A stretch of 64,000 bases of DNA, from positions 434,001 through 498,000 of the forward strand of contig NZ_FNLB01000001.1 of assembly GCF_900104145.1 (NCBI RefSeq), given 5' to 3'. How positions within the stretch are numbered: position 1 is the first letter of the stretch; each line of letters opens with the position of its first letter. This document shows, piece by piece, positions 55,547-63,517 of this stretch. Source of the DNA: Pseudovibrio sp. Tun.PSC04-5.I4. GTDB lineage: Bacteria; Pseudomonadota; Alphaproteobacteria; Rhizobiales; Stappiaceae. The position numbers were made by a program, and so were the translations under genes. The notes under the pieces are model-generated. The model saw only the letters and a list, made by a program, of their open reading frames with translations. It was not told where the DNA came from and made no database searches.

Positions 55547-57187
55547 ATGAACCAGTCTCTTAACTCCCTTCCTAATGACCCTGCTTTGCTCAAGGCATTG
55601 CTGTTGTCCGCCCAAAGTGAGATTGAAGCTTTAAGCGGTAAGGTTGAGAGTTTACAAGCTAATGAGCAAGCCCATCTGGTTCTGATCACATCGTTCAAAC
55701 AGGCTTTGGCCAAGTTGCGCAGGCAGCGCTTTGGCGCATCTTCAGAAAAGATCGACCGCGAGATTGCCCAGCTTGAACTGGCGTTGGAAAACCTGGAGGT
55801 TGCCCACCCATGCCAGGAGCCGGAAGGTGAACGGTTGCCCGTGCCCGAACTGGCCACCTCCGCACTTGAAAAGCCACCCAAACCGGCCCGCGGCAAACCT
55901 CGGGTGAGCAGCGATGTGGACCGCGAGCGCGTTACTCTGCAATCACCAGTAGCGTGCCCCGATTGTGGTGGCAAGCTGCGGCTCATCGGGGAGGATGTGT
56001 CTGAACTGGTGGAGTTCATCACCGCAAAACTGAAGGTGATTGAAACAGCAAGGCCCAAGACGTCCTGCCGGGTGTGCGAGAAAATCGTGCAAGCTCCAGC
56101 ACCAACCCGGCCCATTGAAAAATCCAGTGCCGGAGCCAGCTTACTGGCGCATATTCTGATCTCCAAGTTCGATGATCATTTGCCGCTATACCGTCAAAAC
56201 GAGATCTTTGCCCGGCACGGCATTGATATTCCCCGCTCTACTTTGTCGGACTGGTGCGGGCTTGCCATGAAAACACTGGCTCCGCTGACCGAACTGCTTA
56301 AAGTTGAGGTGATGCTCTCAGATCGCCTGCACACCGATGACACGCCCATTGATGTACTGGGTCGTCAGTTCAAGACGGTGAGCGGTTCCGGCAAAGCTTC
56401 GAGGCAGGGCCGGATCTGGACCTATGTGCGCGATGATCGCCCCTTCGCAGGAGAGGCCCCGCCTATTGCTGCCTATTGGTTCTCCGCAAATCGCAAGGCT
56501 GACAATCCACGATCCCACCTCAAAGAGTTTTCCGGCATTCTGCAGGCCGATGCCTATGCTGGCTACAAGCAACTTTATGACAGCGGGGACATTAAAGAAG
56601 CCGCCTGCTGGGCGCATTGGCGCCGCGACTTCCATGATATCTTCACCGCCACCAAATCAGAACTGGCCAGATACGCACTGGAGCAGATCGGCAAACTTTA
56701 TGACATCGAACGCCAGATCAGCGGAAAACCACCAGACCAGCGGCATGAGGTACGGCAGAAGCACAGTAAACCCATCGCTCAGGCCTTCAAGGCCTGGTGT
56801 GAAGCTCAGCTTGCCCGCATCTCAGGCAAATCACCGCTGGCCAAAGCCATCCGCTATGGCCTCTCCCGCTGGCACGCCTTCACCTTGTTTCTCGACGAGG
56901 GCCGTGTCGCGATCGATAACAATGCAGCTGAGCGCGCAGTCAGACCCATCGCACTGGGCCGTAAGAACTTCTTATTTGCTGGATCAATGGCGGGCGGAGA
57001 AACTCTAGCCGACGCCATGACGCTGATTGAAACTGCAAAGATGAATGGCCTTAACCCGCAAATGTATCTGACCGACATCCTAGCCTGCATCAACGATCAC
57101 AAAATCAACCGCCTCCACGAGCTCCTACCATGGAACTGGAAGCTGGACGCAAAATCACAGCCGCAAGCCCAAATCCTGGCGCCTTGA
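55547..57187 (+). CDS. tnpC: IS66 transposase TnpC, copy A
   Basis: The protein has 546 residues, normal for IS66 TnpC. It has an N-terminal coiled coil, a zinc-finger pair (CPDCGGKLR and CRVCEK), and the DDE residues in LHTDDTPIDVL, GILQADAYAGY and DNNAAERAVRPIALGRKNFL. The C-terminal IS66 box ends LLPWNWKL. It differs from copy B at about 30 positions, for example NRKADNPRSH against DRKAVNPVDH. Confidence 0.93.
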   Translation: MNQSLNSLPNDPALLKALLLSAQSEIEALSGKVESLQANEQAHLVLITSFKQALAKLRRQRFGASSEKIDREIAQLELALENLEVAHPCQEPEGERLPVPELATSALEKPPKPARGKPRVSSDVDRERVTLQSPVACPDCGGKLRLIGEDVSELVEFITAKLKVIETARPKTSCRVCEKIVQAPAPTRPIEKSSAGASLLAHILISKFDDHLPLYRQNEIFARHGIDIPRSTLSDWCGLAMKTLAPLTELLKVEVMLSDRLHTDDTPIDVLGRQFKTVSGSGKASRQGRIWTYVRDDRPFAGEAPPIAAYWFSANRKADNPRSHLKEFSGILQADAYAGYKQLYDSGDIKEAACWAHWRRDFHDIFTATKSELARYALEQIGKLYDIERQISGKPPDQRHEVRQKHSKPIAQAFKAWCEAQLARISGKSPLAKAIRYGLSRWHAFTLFLDEGRVAIDNNAAERAVRPIALGRKNFLFAGSMAGGETLADAMTLIETAKMNGLNPQMYLTDILACINDHKINRLHELLPWNWKLDAKSQPQAQILAP

Positions 57188-57207
57188 GCGGACGGTTACG
57201 TTTATGT
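57183..57207 (+). repeat. IS66 copy A right end: terminal inverted repeat and target duplication
   Basis: CTTGAGCGGACGGTTAC (57183-57199) is the inverted repeat and GTTTATGT (57200-57207) the second copy of the target duplication. Confidence 0.92.
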
Positions 57208-57570
57208 GGTGATGCAGCCCAACGAAACTCGCCGCTCAACCGCAGCGTTTCTCATAAATGCTCTTCGTTGTTTCAAGCAACAAGCGTAACTGTGGAGAGA
57301 TTAATGACAGACGACGGGCCCAGCTACACTGTTCACGAAAGCCTTGCCTCTATTGAACATTATGTACATCCGCACACACCAACAACAAATGGTAAGGCTG
57401 AACGTTTCATCCAGATTATACTTCGCGAATGGGCACGAGCCATACCCTTCAAATCATCAAAAGCAAGGAAGGCTGCCCCACCAAGATGGCTGGACCCGTA
57501 CATTACCCAGCGCCCCCAACTCAGGCTCTCAACGGAACAACGTGATCAGAATCCACACATAGTGTATTGA
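57200..57570 (+). pseudogene. IS481-type transposase remnant, right part
   Basis: Reading resumes after the IS66 end with VYVVMQPNETRRSTAAFLIN and ALRCFKQQ, shifts by one base, then continues VTVERLMTDDGPSYTVHESL and PHTPTTNGKAERFIQIILREW to a TGA at 57568-57570. This is the DDE core and end of an IS481 transposase (MTDNGSAY and TPRTNGKAERFIQTLLREW in the family). The frameshifts show it was dead or died after the IS66 insertion. Confidence 0.82.
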
Positions 57571-57580
57571 AGAACCGACC

Positions 57581-57605
57581 TATTTAACGTAACCGTCCGC
57601 TCAAG
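57581..57605 (-). repeat. IS66 copy B end: target duplication and inverted repeat
   Basis: TATTTAAC (57581-57588) is the 8-bp target duplication and GTAACCGTCCGCTCAAG (57589-57605) the terminal inverted repeat, identical to that of copy A. Confidence 0.92.
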
Positions 57606-59241
57606 GCGCCAAGGTTTGGGCTTGCCGCTGTGATTTTGCGTCCAGCTTCCAGTTCCATGGCAGGAGCTCGTGGAGGCGGTTGATCATGTGATCGTTGATG
57701 CGGGCTAGGATGTCGGTCAGATAGATTTGTGGGTTAAGGCCATTCATCTTTGCAGTTTCAATCAGCGTCATGGCGTCGGCTAGAGTTTCTCCGCCCGCCA
57801 TTGATCCAGCAAATAAGAAGTTCTTACGGCCCAGAGCAATAGGTCTGACTGCGCGCTCAGCAGCGTTGTTATCGATCGCGACACGGCCCTCGTCGAGGAA
57901 CAGGGTGAAGGCGTGCCAGCGGGAAAGGCCATAGCGGATAGCTCTGGCAAGGTTGGATTTGCCTGAGACGCGAGTAAGTTGAGCTTCACACCAGGCCTTG
58001 AAGGCCTGAGCGATGGGTTTACTGTGCTTCTGCCGTACCTCATGCCGCTGGTCTGGTGGTTTTCCGCTGATCTGGCGCTCGATGTCATAAAGCTTACCAA
58101 TCTGTTCTAACGCGTATCTGGCCAGTTCTGATTTGGTGGCGGTGAAGATATCATGGAAGTCGCGACGCCAATGTGCCCAGCAGGCGGCTTCCTTTATCTT
58201 GCCCACCTCGTAAAGCTGCCTGTAGCCGGCATAGGCATCGGCCTGCAGGATTCCGGAGAACTCTTTAAGGTGATCCACCGGGTTTACGGCCTTGCGATCG
58301 GCTGAGAACCAATAGGCCGCGATAGGCGGGGCTTCTCCTGCGAAGGGACGATCATCGCGTACATAGGTCCAGATCCGGCCCTGCCTTGAAGCTTTGCCGG
58401 GACCGCTCGCCGCCTTGAACTGACGCCCCAGTACATCAATGGGTGTGTCATCGGTGTGTAGGCGATCTGAGAGCATCACCTCAGCTTTAAGCAGTTCGGT
58501 TAGCGGGGCCAGCGTTTTCATGGCAAGCCCGCACCAGTCCGACAAAGTAGAGCGGGGAATATCAATGCCGTGCCGGGCAAGGATCTCGTTTTGACGGTAT
58601 AGCGGCAAATGATCATCGAACTTGGAGACCAGAATATGCGCCAGTAAGCTGGCTCCGGCACTGGATTTTTCAATAGGCCGGGTTGGCGCTGGAGCTTGCA
58701 CGATTTTCTCGCACACCCGACAGGATTTCTTGGGCCTTGCTGTTTCAATCACCTTCAGTTTTGCGGTGATGAACTCCACCAGCTCAGATACATCCTCCCC
58801 GATGAGCCGCAGCTTGCCACCACACTCGGGGCACGCTTCTGGTGATTGCAGAGTAACGCGCTCGCGGTCCACATCGCTGCTCACCCGAGGTTTGCCGCGG
58901 GTTGGTTTGGGTGGTTTTTCAAGTGCGGAGGTGGCCAGTTCGGGCACGGGTAACCGCTCACCTTCCGGCTCCTGGCATGGGTGGGCAACCTCCAGGTTTT
59001 CCAACGCCAGTTCAAGCTGCGCAATCTCGCGGTCGATCTTTTCTGAAGATGCGCCAAAGCGTTGCCTGCGCAACTTAGCCAAAGCTTGTTTGAGTGATGC
59101 AATCAGAACCAGATGGGCTTGCTCATTAGCTTGTAAACTCTCAACCTTACCGCTTAAAGCTTCAATCTCACTTTGGGCGGACAACAGCAATGCCTTGAGC
59201 AAAGCAGGGTCATTAGGAAGGGGGTTAAGAGATTGGTTCAT
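57601..59241 (-). CDS. tnpC: IS66 transposase TnpC, copy B
   Basis: The protein has 546 residues with the same features as copy A: zinc-finger cysteines CPECGGKLR and CRVCEK, DDE residues in LHTDDTPIDVL, GILQADAYAGY and DNNAAERAVRPIAL, and the C-terminal LLPWNWKL. Both copies look intact, so either could act on both elements' ends. Confidence 0.93.
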   Translation of the reverse strand: MNQSLNPLPNDPALLKALLLSAQSEIEALSGKVESLQANEQAHLVLIASLKQALAKLRRQRFGASSEKIDREIAQLELALENLEVAHPCQEPEGERLPVPELATSALEKPPKPTRGKPRVSSDVDRERVTLQSPEACPECGGKLRLIGEDVSELVEFITAKLKVIETARPKKSCRVCEKIVQAPAPTRPIEKSSAGASLLAHILVSKFDDHLPLYRQNEILARHGIDIPRSTLSDWCGLAMKTLAPLTELLKAEVMLSDRLHTDDTPIDVLGRQFKAASGPGKASRQGRIWTYVRDDRPFAGEAPPIAAYWFSADRKAVNPVDHLKEFSGILQADAYAGYRQLYEVGKIKEAACWAHWRRDFHDIFTATKSELARYALEQIGKLYDIERQISGKPPDQRHEVRQKHSKPIAQAFKAWCEAQLTRVSGKSNLARAIRYGLSRWHAFTLFLDEGRVAIDNNAAERAVRPIALGRKNFLFAGSMAGGETLADAMTLIETAKMNGLNPQIYLTDILARINDHMINRLHELLPWNWKLDAKSQRQAQTLAP

Positions 59242-59304
59242 ATGGGTATTTTACCTCATATATCTCCGATATCAAAGCAATGCCTTATTCAAAACCAAAG
59301 ATAT

Positions 59305-59438
59305 TCACCCCATTCGAGCGGGCGGAGCTCCCCAGCTTGGGCGTCTCCAGTCCATCCCTTCCCACAGCATGGCCAGCTGTGCTGAGGTCAATCTGGCTGA
59401 GCCATCGACTGGTGAAGGCCACGGGAACCGGCCCTTTT
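59305..59438 (-). CDS. tnpB: IS66 TnpB (OrfB), copy B, 3' exon
   Basis: This exon encodes the C-terminal 44 residues (RFPWPSPVDGSARLTSAQLA and on). Joined to 61713-61926 it gives a 115-residue TnpB with KVL-EKGRFPWPS across the junction, where copy A has ETGRF. Confidence 0.88.
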
Positions 59439-59518
59439 GTAGGGTAAGAGACGTCAGCCACAGCTGACGTTTCTCCCCTCCGAACCGTACGTGCGGCTTT
59501 CACCGCATACGGCTCTCC
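59439..59518 (-). ncRNA. Group II intron ribozyme domains V and VI, copy B
   Basis: Same domain V hairpin (GAGCCGTATGCGGTGAAAGC on the minus strand) and domain VI as copy A, ending at the 3' splice site. Confidence 0.88.
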
Positions 59519-59530
59519 ATTCAAGCTTGG

Positions 59531-61048
59531 CTAGAAAGCCAGCACGAGACCACGATAGTGCGTTTCGTAGAAAGGAGCCTCGTTCTTTTCCCGAAGATAA
59601 GGATTTGAACGTGGTGTCTTCCAGCGGAATTGCCCGCGCTGATGATTGGTTAGCCGGTACAAGATGCTTGAAACGCGTACTCCTTCTTTCGTCATCGAGT
59701 GCACCATCCATGTCTTGGCTTTTAAGCCATACGGCCGCGCGAACCACTTTCGCATCAGACGAGAGATGCGCGAGCGATACTTGCGCCCCAGCCAATGTGC
59801 CATTTTCCAGAACACGACGGTATCGACGTGCTGGAAGACCTTGGATGTGTAATCGGTGAACTGATAGAAGTTTGCCCAACCCATGAGTTGGCGGTTTAGC
59901 CGCTTAATCATGTCGGTATGGGGCGTATTGTGGTCGCCGCTAAGAGCCTTAACCAGTCGATGTTTGAAACCGCTGGTTTTCTCTCGGGGAATGGTCGTTA
60001 CTGGCCGCATCACGCCACGGGGACCGCGTTTGCGAATGATCCGGTGACCGAGAAAGACAAACCCATCATTAACATGAGTGACATGGGTTTTCTCCATGTT
60101 TAACGTCAATGCCAGATCGCCTTCCAGGAATGCTCGGCATTCCTCGCGTACCGCGAGCGCCTGTGCCTTCGTGCCTTTGACGATGACAACAAAGTCATCG
60201 GCATAACGGCAATAGGACACTGCCGGTCTGCGACAGCGGTTCTCACGAACCGCCACAGGGCTGGCTTTTCTGACGCTCTCATTCCAACCACGACGTTTGT
60301 TGCGCGCTGCTTTTCCAAGGAATTTCTCATCCATCCAACGATCAAACTCATTGAGCATAATGTTGGACAGAAGCGGAGAAAGAACCCCGCCTTGAGGAAC
60401 GCCCTTGCTGGCGGCGCAGAAGAGGCCTTTATCGATGTGACCTGCCTTCAAAAGCCTCCAGAGCAGTGCGATAAACCGTTTGTCCCGGATGCGCTTGCGC
60501 ACACACGAGAGCAGCTTGCGGTGATGGACAGTATCAAAGTAGCTTGCTAGATCACCTTCGATCACCCAGCGACCCTTTGTGTTCCTGCCATCCGTTGTCT
60601 GCATCAAAACGGCCCGGATCGCGTGGTGCACGCTACGCTGTGGCCTGAAACCATATGAGTAAGGACTGAAGTCGCTTTCCCAAATCGGCTCCATCACCAT
60701 CAGCATGGCGCGCTGTACTATGCGATCCGTCAGTGTCGGTATTCCCAACGGTCTCAGCTTTCCGTTCCCTTTCGGGATGTAGACGCGTCGTGTTGGAGCG
60801 GGCGCATAGGTCCCATCCAGCAGAGATCGCCCCAACGTCGCAAGGAGTTCCTCCTCATTTTGTCGGAAACGATCTCGGTCCACGCCATCTACGCCCGGGG
60901 TCTTTGCGCCGCTCGACGCCAAGGCAACCCGGGCAGCCTCAGTCAGCCAAGTCCGATCGGCAATTAAGCGTAAGAGGCGATCAAATCTTCTGGTTCGCTC
61001 GTCCTGCGCCCATTTCGCAAGCTTGTGTTGCATGTCGCTGATTATCAA
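59531..61048 (-). CDS. ltrA: Group II intron reverse transcriptase/maturase (intact)
   Basis: The protein has 505 residues. Residues about 60-330 hold the reverse transcriptase fingers and palm: VYIPKGNGKLRPLGIPTLTD, FSPYSYGFRPQRSVHHAIRA, EGDLASYFDTVHH, SKGVPQGGVLSPLLSN and the catalytic YADD box in SYCRYADDFVVIV. The maturase (X) domain covers about 350-460. No HNH endonuclease motif is seen at the C-terminus, so homing would use a nick from replication or another source. It acts on its own intron RNA, aiding splicing and retrohoming. Confidence 0.95.
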   Translation of the reverse strand: MIISDMQHKLAKWAQDERTRRFDRLLRLIADRTWLTEAARVALASSGAKTPGVDGVDRDRFRQNEEELLATLGRSLLDGTYAPAPTRRVYIPKGNGKLRPLGIPTLTDRIVQRAMLMVMEPIWESDFSPYSYGFRPQRSVHHAIRAVLMQTTDGRNTKGRWVIEGDLASYFDTVHHRKLLSCVRKRIRDKRFIALLWRLLKAGHIDKGLFCAASKGVPQGGVLSPLLSNIMLNEFDRWMDEKFLGKAARNKRRGWNESVRKASPVAVRENRCRRPAVSYCRYADDFVVIVKGTKAQALAVREECRAFLEGDLALTLNMEKTHVTHVNDGFVFLGHRIIRKRGPRGVMRPVTTIPREKTSGFKHRLVKALSGDHNTPHTDMIKRLNRQLMGWANFYQFTDYTSKVFQHVDTVVFWKMAHWLGRKYRSRISRLMRKWFARPYGLKAKTWMVHSMTKEGVRVSSILYRLTNHQRGQFRWKTPRSNPYLREKNEAPFYETHYRGLVLAF

Positions 61049-61712
61049 AGGTCTTCACCTCGTTGTGGTCAGTTAATGTGCAGCCCTAAGCAGCTTGAAC
61101 TGTTCCCCTTCGCCATGTGACAGGCTTTCCCTATCTCGGACTACTACGGGAACTCCGCCAGCGTGGCCGTCATCGGGGTGAACTCCCTTGCGAGTATTAA
61201 ATATACCAACCTCATTCGGCACACGCCTTCCCTCGTTCCTATGTTGGACTTAAAGCGTATTGGTTAGGCTGCCGGCCGTAGTCTTTTCCCTTGCGTCCCG
61301 CAAGTCGGCATCGGCCATCGCCAACAAACTGCATAAGTTGACGACACCCTCGAAAGCGTTTCTGGAGTACGCTGTCGGTTTGCGCGCTTCCGGTCATGAA
61401 ATCCATGGCGCGACCGATGTTCCGCCTGTTAAGCCATGTAGGCGGAGGCTACAATTCAGCCCCTCAGATACGGTTTAGCCGGTTCGTGTTCCTCAACCTT
61501 CCAATACTCAGCCTGAAGATGGGTCTTGACTTAATGGCTTCGTCGCACATCTCTTTATCCCACGGGCTACGTCACCTTGCCAGTTCACGACAAATCACCG
61601 CCGCTTCGGCTCTCGCCCTTTCGCAGTAAAGGACGGTCTGTTAAAGGAAACCCCTCCTTTCACTAGAATTCCAAACATAAGCGCCCCGGTCGAAACCAGG
61701 TTCGAGGCGCAC

Positions 61713-61926
61713 CCAGTACCTTGTAGTAAAGGCAAAAACCCTGACCATCCCAATAGAGCAGTTTGATCCGGTCGCCGCGCCGCCCGCGAAACGCAAACAC
61801 GGCGCCATTTGCAGGGCGCTGGCGTAATTCCGTCTCCGCCAAAGCGGTCAGACCCGCAATGCCCTTGCGCATATCCGTCACACCGCACGCAAGATAAACC
61901 CGCACACCTGTTCCCGGGCCGATCAT
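61713..61926 (-). CDS. tnpB: IS66 TnpB (OrfB), copy B, 5' exon
   Basis: The start overlaps the tnpA stop (ATGA). It encodes the first 71 residues of TnpB up to FCLYYKVL; reading through would end in the intron after 87 residues. It differs from copy A at a few codons (RPANGAVFAF against RPASGAVFAF). Confidence 0.88.
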
Positions 61927-62261
61927 GTCGCTTCCACCAGCGCAATAAACCGGCGAACCTGCGCATCACTTAAGTCACTGGAAACCCTCAGGCTGCGACC
62001 GTTCCCGAGCCCAACCTCAATAACAACTGGTCCTGATGGTTCAGGATCAGTAACAACAACAGGCACAAGAAGGGGACCCTGCGGGTCTTCGCTTGTGTTG
62101 CTGTCGCCGTACTTAGCCATCCATCGCTTCAGCAAGCACCGGCTGACACCATGGCTCTGCGCAACACCGAACAGCGTTGCTCCATCAACCCCAACTTGCG
62201 CGGTGATTGCCGCCTTTTCTACCCGTGTCCACGACCGCCGTGGCTTCGATCCTTCCAACAA
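61923..62261 (-). CDS. tnpA: IS66 TnpA (OrfA), copy B
   Basis: The protein has 112 residues with a TTG start. The helix-turn-helix is AQVGVDGATLFGVAQSHGVS. It shares most residues with copy A but differs at about 10 positions (for example SEDPQGPLLVPV against SENTKAPLFVPV), which shows real divergence between the two IS66 copies. Confidence 0.88.
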   Translation of the reverse strand: MLEGSKPRRSWTRVEKAAITAQVGVDGATLFGVAQSHGVSRCLLKRWMAKYGDSNTSEDPQGPLLVPVVVTDPEPSGPVVIEVGLGNGRSLRVSSDLSDAQVRRFIALVEAT

Positions 62262-62327
62262 TGACTTACCTCCTCAGCTAGAACTGAAGAAGAAAATACT
62301 CAATCAAATGCAATCAAGTAAGACGGT

Positions 62328-62352
62328 CATGAGCGGACGGTTACTATTTAAC
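62328..62352 (-). repeat. IS66 copy B other end: inverted repeat and target duplication
   Basis: CATGAGCGGACGGTTAC (62328-62344, one mismatch to the other end) is the inverted repeat and TATTTAAC (62345-62352) the second target duplication. Confidence 0.9.
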
Positions 62353-62963
62353 TTGGGTCGCTTCAGTTGCGTTGTTTTTGCAGCGTAACACCATGGCGTG
62401 AGATCGTTGATGCAATTGATCTTGTGGTCGACAATTTGAGCCAGCACCCAAGTGAGCTCGGCTTGCGGGCCGACGTTGTTGAGCTTGGCCGCATTGTTGT
62501 CCAGCTCCAGATGACCGTTATTAAGATAAGGTCGCGCCTTTGGCATGCGAGTGAGCGCATAGCGGATTGCTCTGGCTAAAGGGGACTTACCGGATATTCT
62601 GGAAAGCAGAGCGTGCTACCATTCTTCCAGATCCTCGAATACGGGTTTGGCATGGACTTGCCTGAGGTTCACACGCTCTGACGGCGGCTTCCCACGGACC
62701 TGTTTCTCGATTACATAAAGCATTGCAATCTGCTGGATGGCCTCACCGACAATACGTGAGCTTTGTGAGGCATGAACATCAACGAACTTGCGTCTGATAC
62801 GCGCCATACAAGCAATTTTTCTGACCTTGTCTTCCCCGAATGGCCCCTTGAAGCAAGCATGGCCACCAACGTAGATCCAGCCTTTTGCCAGTTCAAGGTG
62901 CTTGCAGGATAATTGTGCCCCGCGGAAGTAGTGCTGCGTGAAAATGAAAAACTTGCGACACAA
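62353..62963 (-). pseudogene. Decayed IS66-family tnpC (third, different IS66 element)
   Basis: The minus strand reads KVRKIACMARIRRKFVDVHA, IAMLYVIEKQVRGKPPSERV and HAKPVFEDLEEW, a stop, then MPKARPYLNNGHLELDNNAA joined to LTWVLAQIVDHKINCINDL and TPW. These are the central and last blocks of an IS66 TnpC distinct from copies A and B. An internal deletion removed the catalytic ERAxR block, and stops interrupt the frame. Copy B inserted at its end. Confidence 0.8.
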
Positions 62964-63069
62964 CCCGGATAGGAGGCGTTTGCATTAAGAACATTGAGGT
63001 CGGCGTTAAGTACCAACCAAGCGCACACCGGCATAAAAGCATCTTTTGTGATGAACTGAGTATAAGGAA

Positions 63070-63249
63070 TCAGCGCATTTTTTGAATCTTTAGTTTGTCT
63101 AGCTTTGCTCTATTCTTAGTTGATTCTTCAGAACGTGTGAGAGATTTGGCTATGGCCTTTAAACTCATCCCCTTTGTCACCAGCATATGCAGCTTCTGAA
63201 TTTCTTCATGTGTCCACGCTTGGCGGTGGCGTTCAAAACGGTCTGTCAT
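63070..63249 (-). CDS. Small Myb/SANT-like helix-turn-helix protein
   Basis: An ORF of 59 residues starts at an ATG at 63249 and ends at 63070. It encodes RHRQAWTHEEIQKLHMLVTK, then GMSLKAIAKSLTRSEES and TKNRAKL. The pattern W-T-x-E-E-I-x-L, G-x-S-x-x-x-I-A-x-x-L-x-R-x-x-x-A is that of small Myb-like DNA-binding proteins common in alphaproteobacteria. Target unknown. It is stranded between IS66 and IS30 sequences, so it is either a chromosomal gene left in the pile or cargo. Confidence 0.6.
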   Translation of the reverse strand: MTDRFERHRQAWTHEEIQKLHMLVTKGMSLKAIAKSLTRSEESTKNRAKLDKLKIQKMR

Positions 63250-63517
63250 TGATTTCGTCTACCTTATCATTGTATCGAAGCCAACATAAAGCATTGTCGC
63301 GCTGATAACGCCAGTACAATGGAAAAACGATCAACGGGGGTGTCTGGCGTCAGCGCTTAAAAGCTACAAAAGTGACCAAAATTGAGAACAATTATAGAAC
63401 ATGCCGAGCAGCTGTCGTTGGTTACGCGGAGTATGAACTGGTAAGACGCGGACCTATGCAACAAGTGCGAAGAGTAGAGCGCGCAAAAGCCTACGCTCAG
63501 CGCGAAGGGCGGTGGAT

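Larger units (their letters stand above)
50127..57199 (+). mobile_element. IS66-family element, copy A (with group II intron and IS21 nested inside)
   Basis: The element is bounded by 17-bp perfect inverted repeats and 8-bp target duplications GTTTATGT (50119-50126 and 57200-57207), the duplication length usual for IS66. It encodes tnpA, tnpB and tnpC in the plus direction. The tnpB gene is split by a group II intron (50759-55349), which itself contains an IS21-family insertion (51609-53921). Without these the IS would be about 2.5 kb, the normal IS66 size. It landed in an IS481-type transposase gene. Confidence 0.93.
59439..61712 (-). mobile_element. Group II intron, copy B, intact, inserted in tnpB
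   Basis: The intron has 2274 bp. It begins GTGCGCC at 61712 and ends TTACCCTAC at 59439, at exactly the same codon of tnpB as copy A. It contains the ribozyme domains and an intact 505-residue reverse transcriptase. Its sequence appears essentially identical to copy A outside the IS21 insertion and the small indel. It should be able to splice and to supply the maturase for both copies. Confidence 0.92.
57589..62344 (-). mobile_element. IS66-family element, copy B (inverted, carrying an intact group II intron)
   Basis: The element is bounded by near-perfect 17-bp inverted repeats (one mismatch at 62329) and the 8-bp duplication TATTTAAC (57581-57588 and 62345-62352). It encodes tnpA, intron-split tnpB and tnpC on the minus strand. 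It stands head to head with copy A across a 389-bp spacer, forming an inverted pair of about 4.7 kb. The duplication is different from that of copy A, so the two inserted independently. Confidence 0.93.

Noticed and set aside
59491..60103. Plus-strand open frames of 60-120 codons inside the group II introns, present in both copies
   Set aside because: They are shadows of the reverse transcriptase on the other strand; their identity between copies only reflects identical introns.
59531..61048. Reverse transcriptase as part of a retron or diversity-generating element
   Set aside because: Domain V/VI, exact splice junctions in tnpB and the maturase domain identify a group II intron; no msr/msd or template-variable repeat pair was seen.
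50127..62344. The IS66 pair as a composite transposon carrying useful cargo
   Set aside because: Each copy has its own distinct target duplication and the 389-bp spacer holds only an IS481 fragment.
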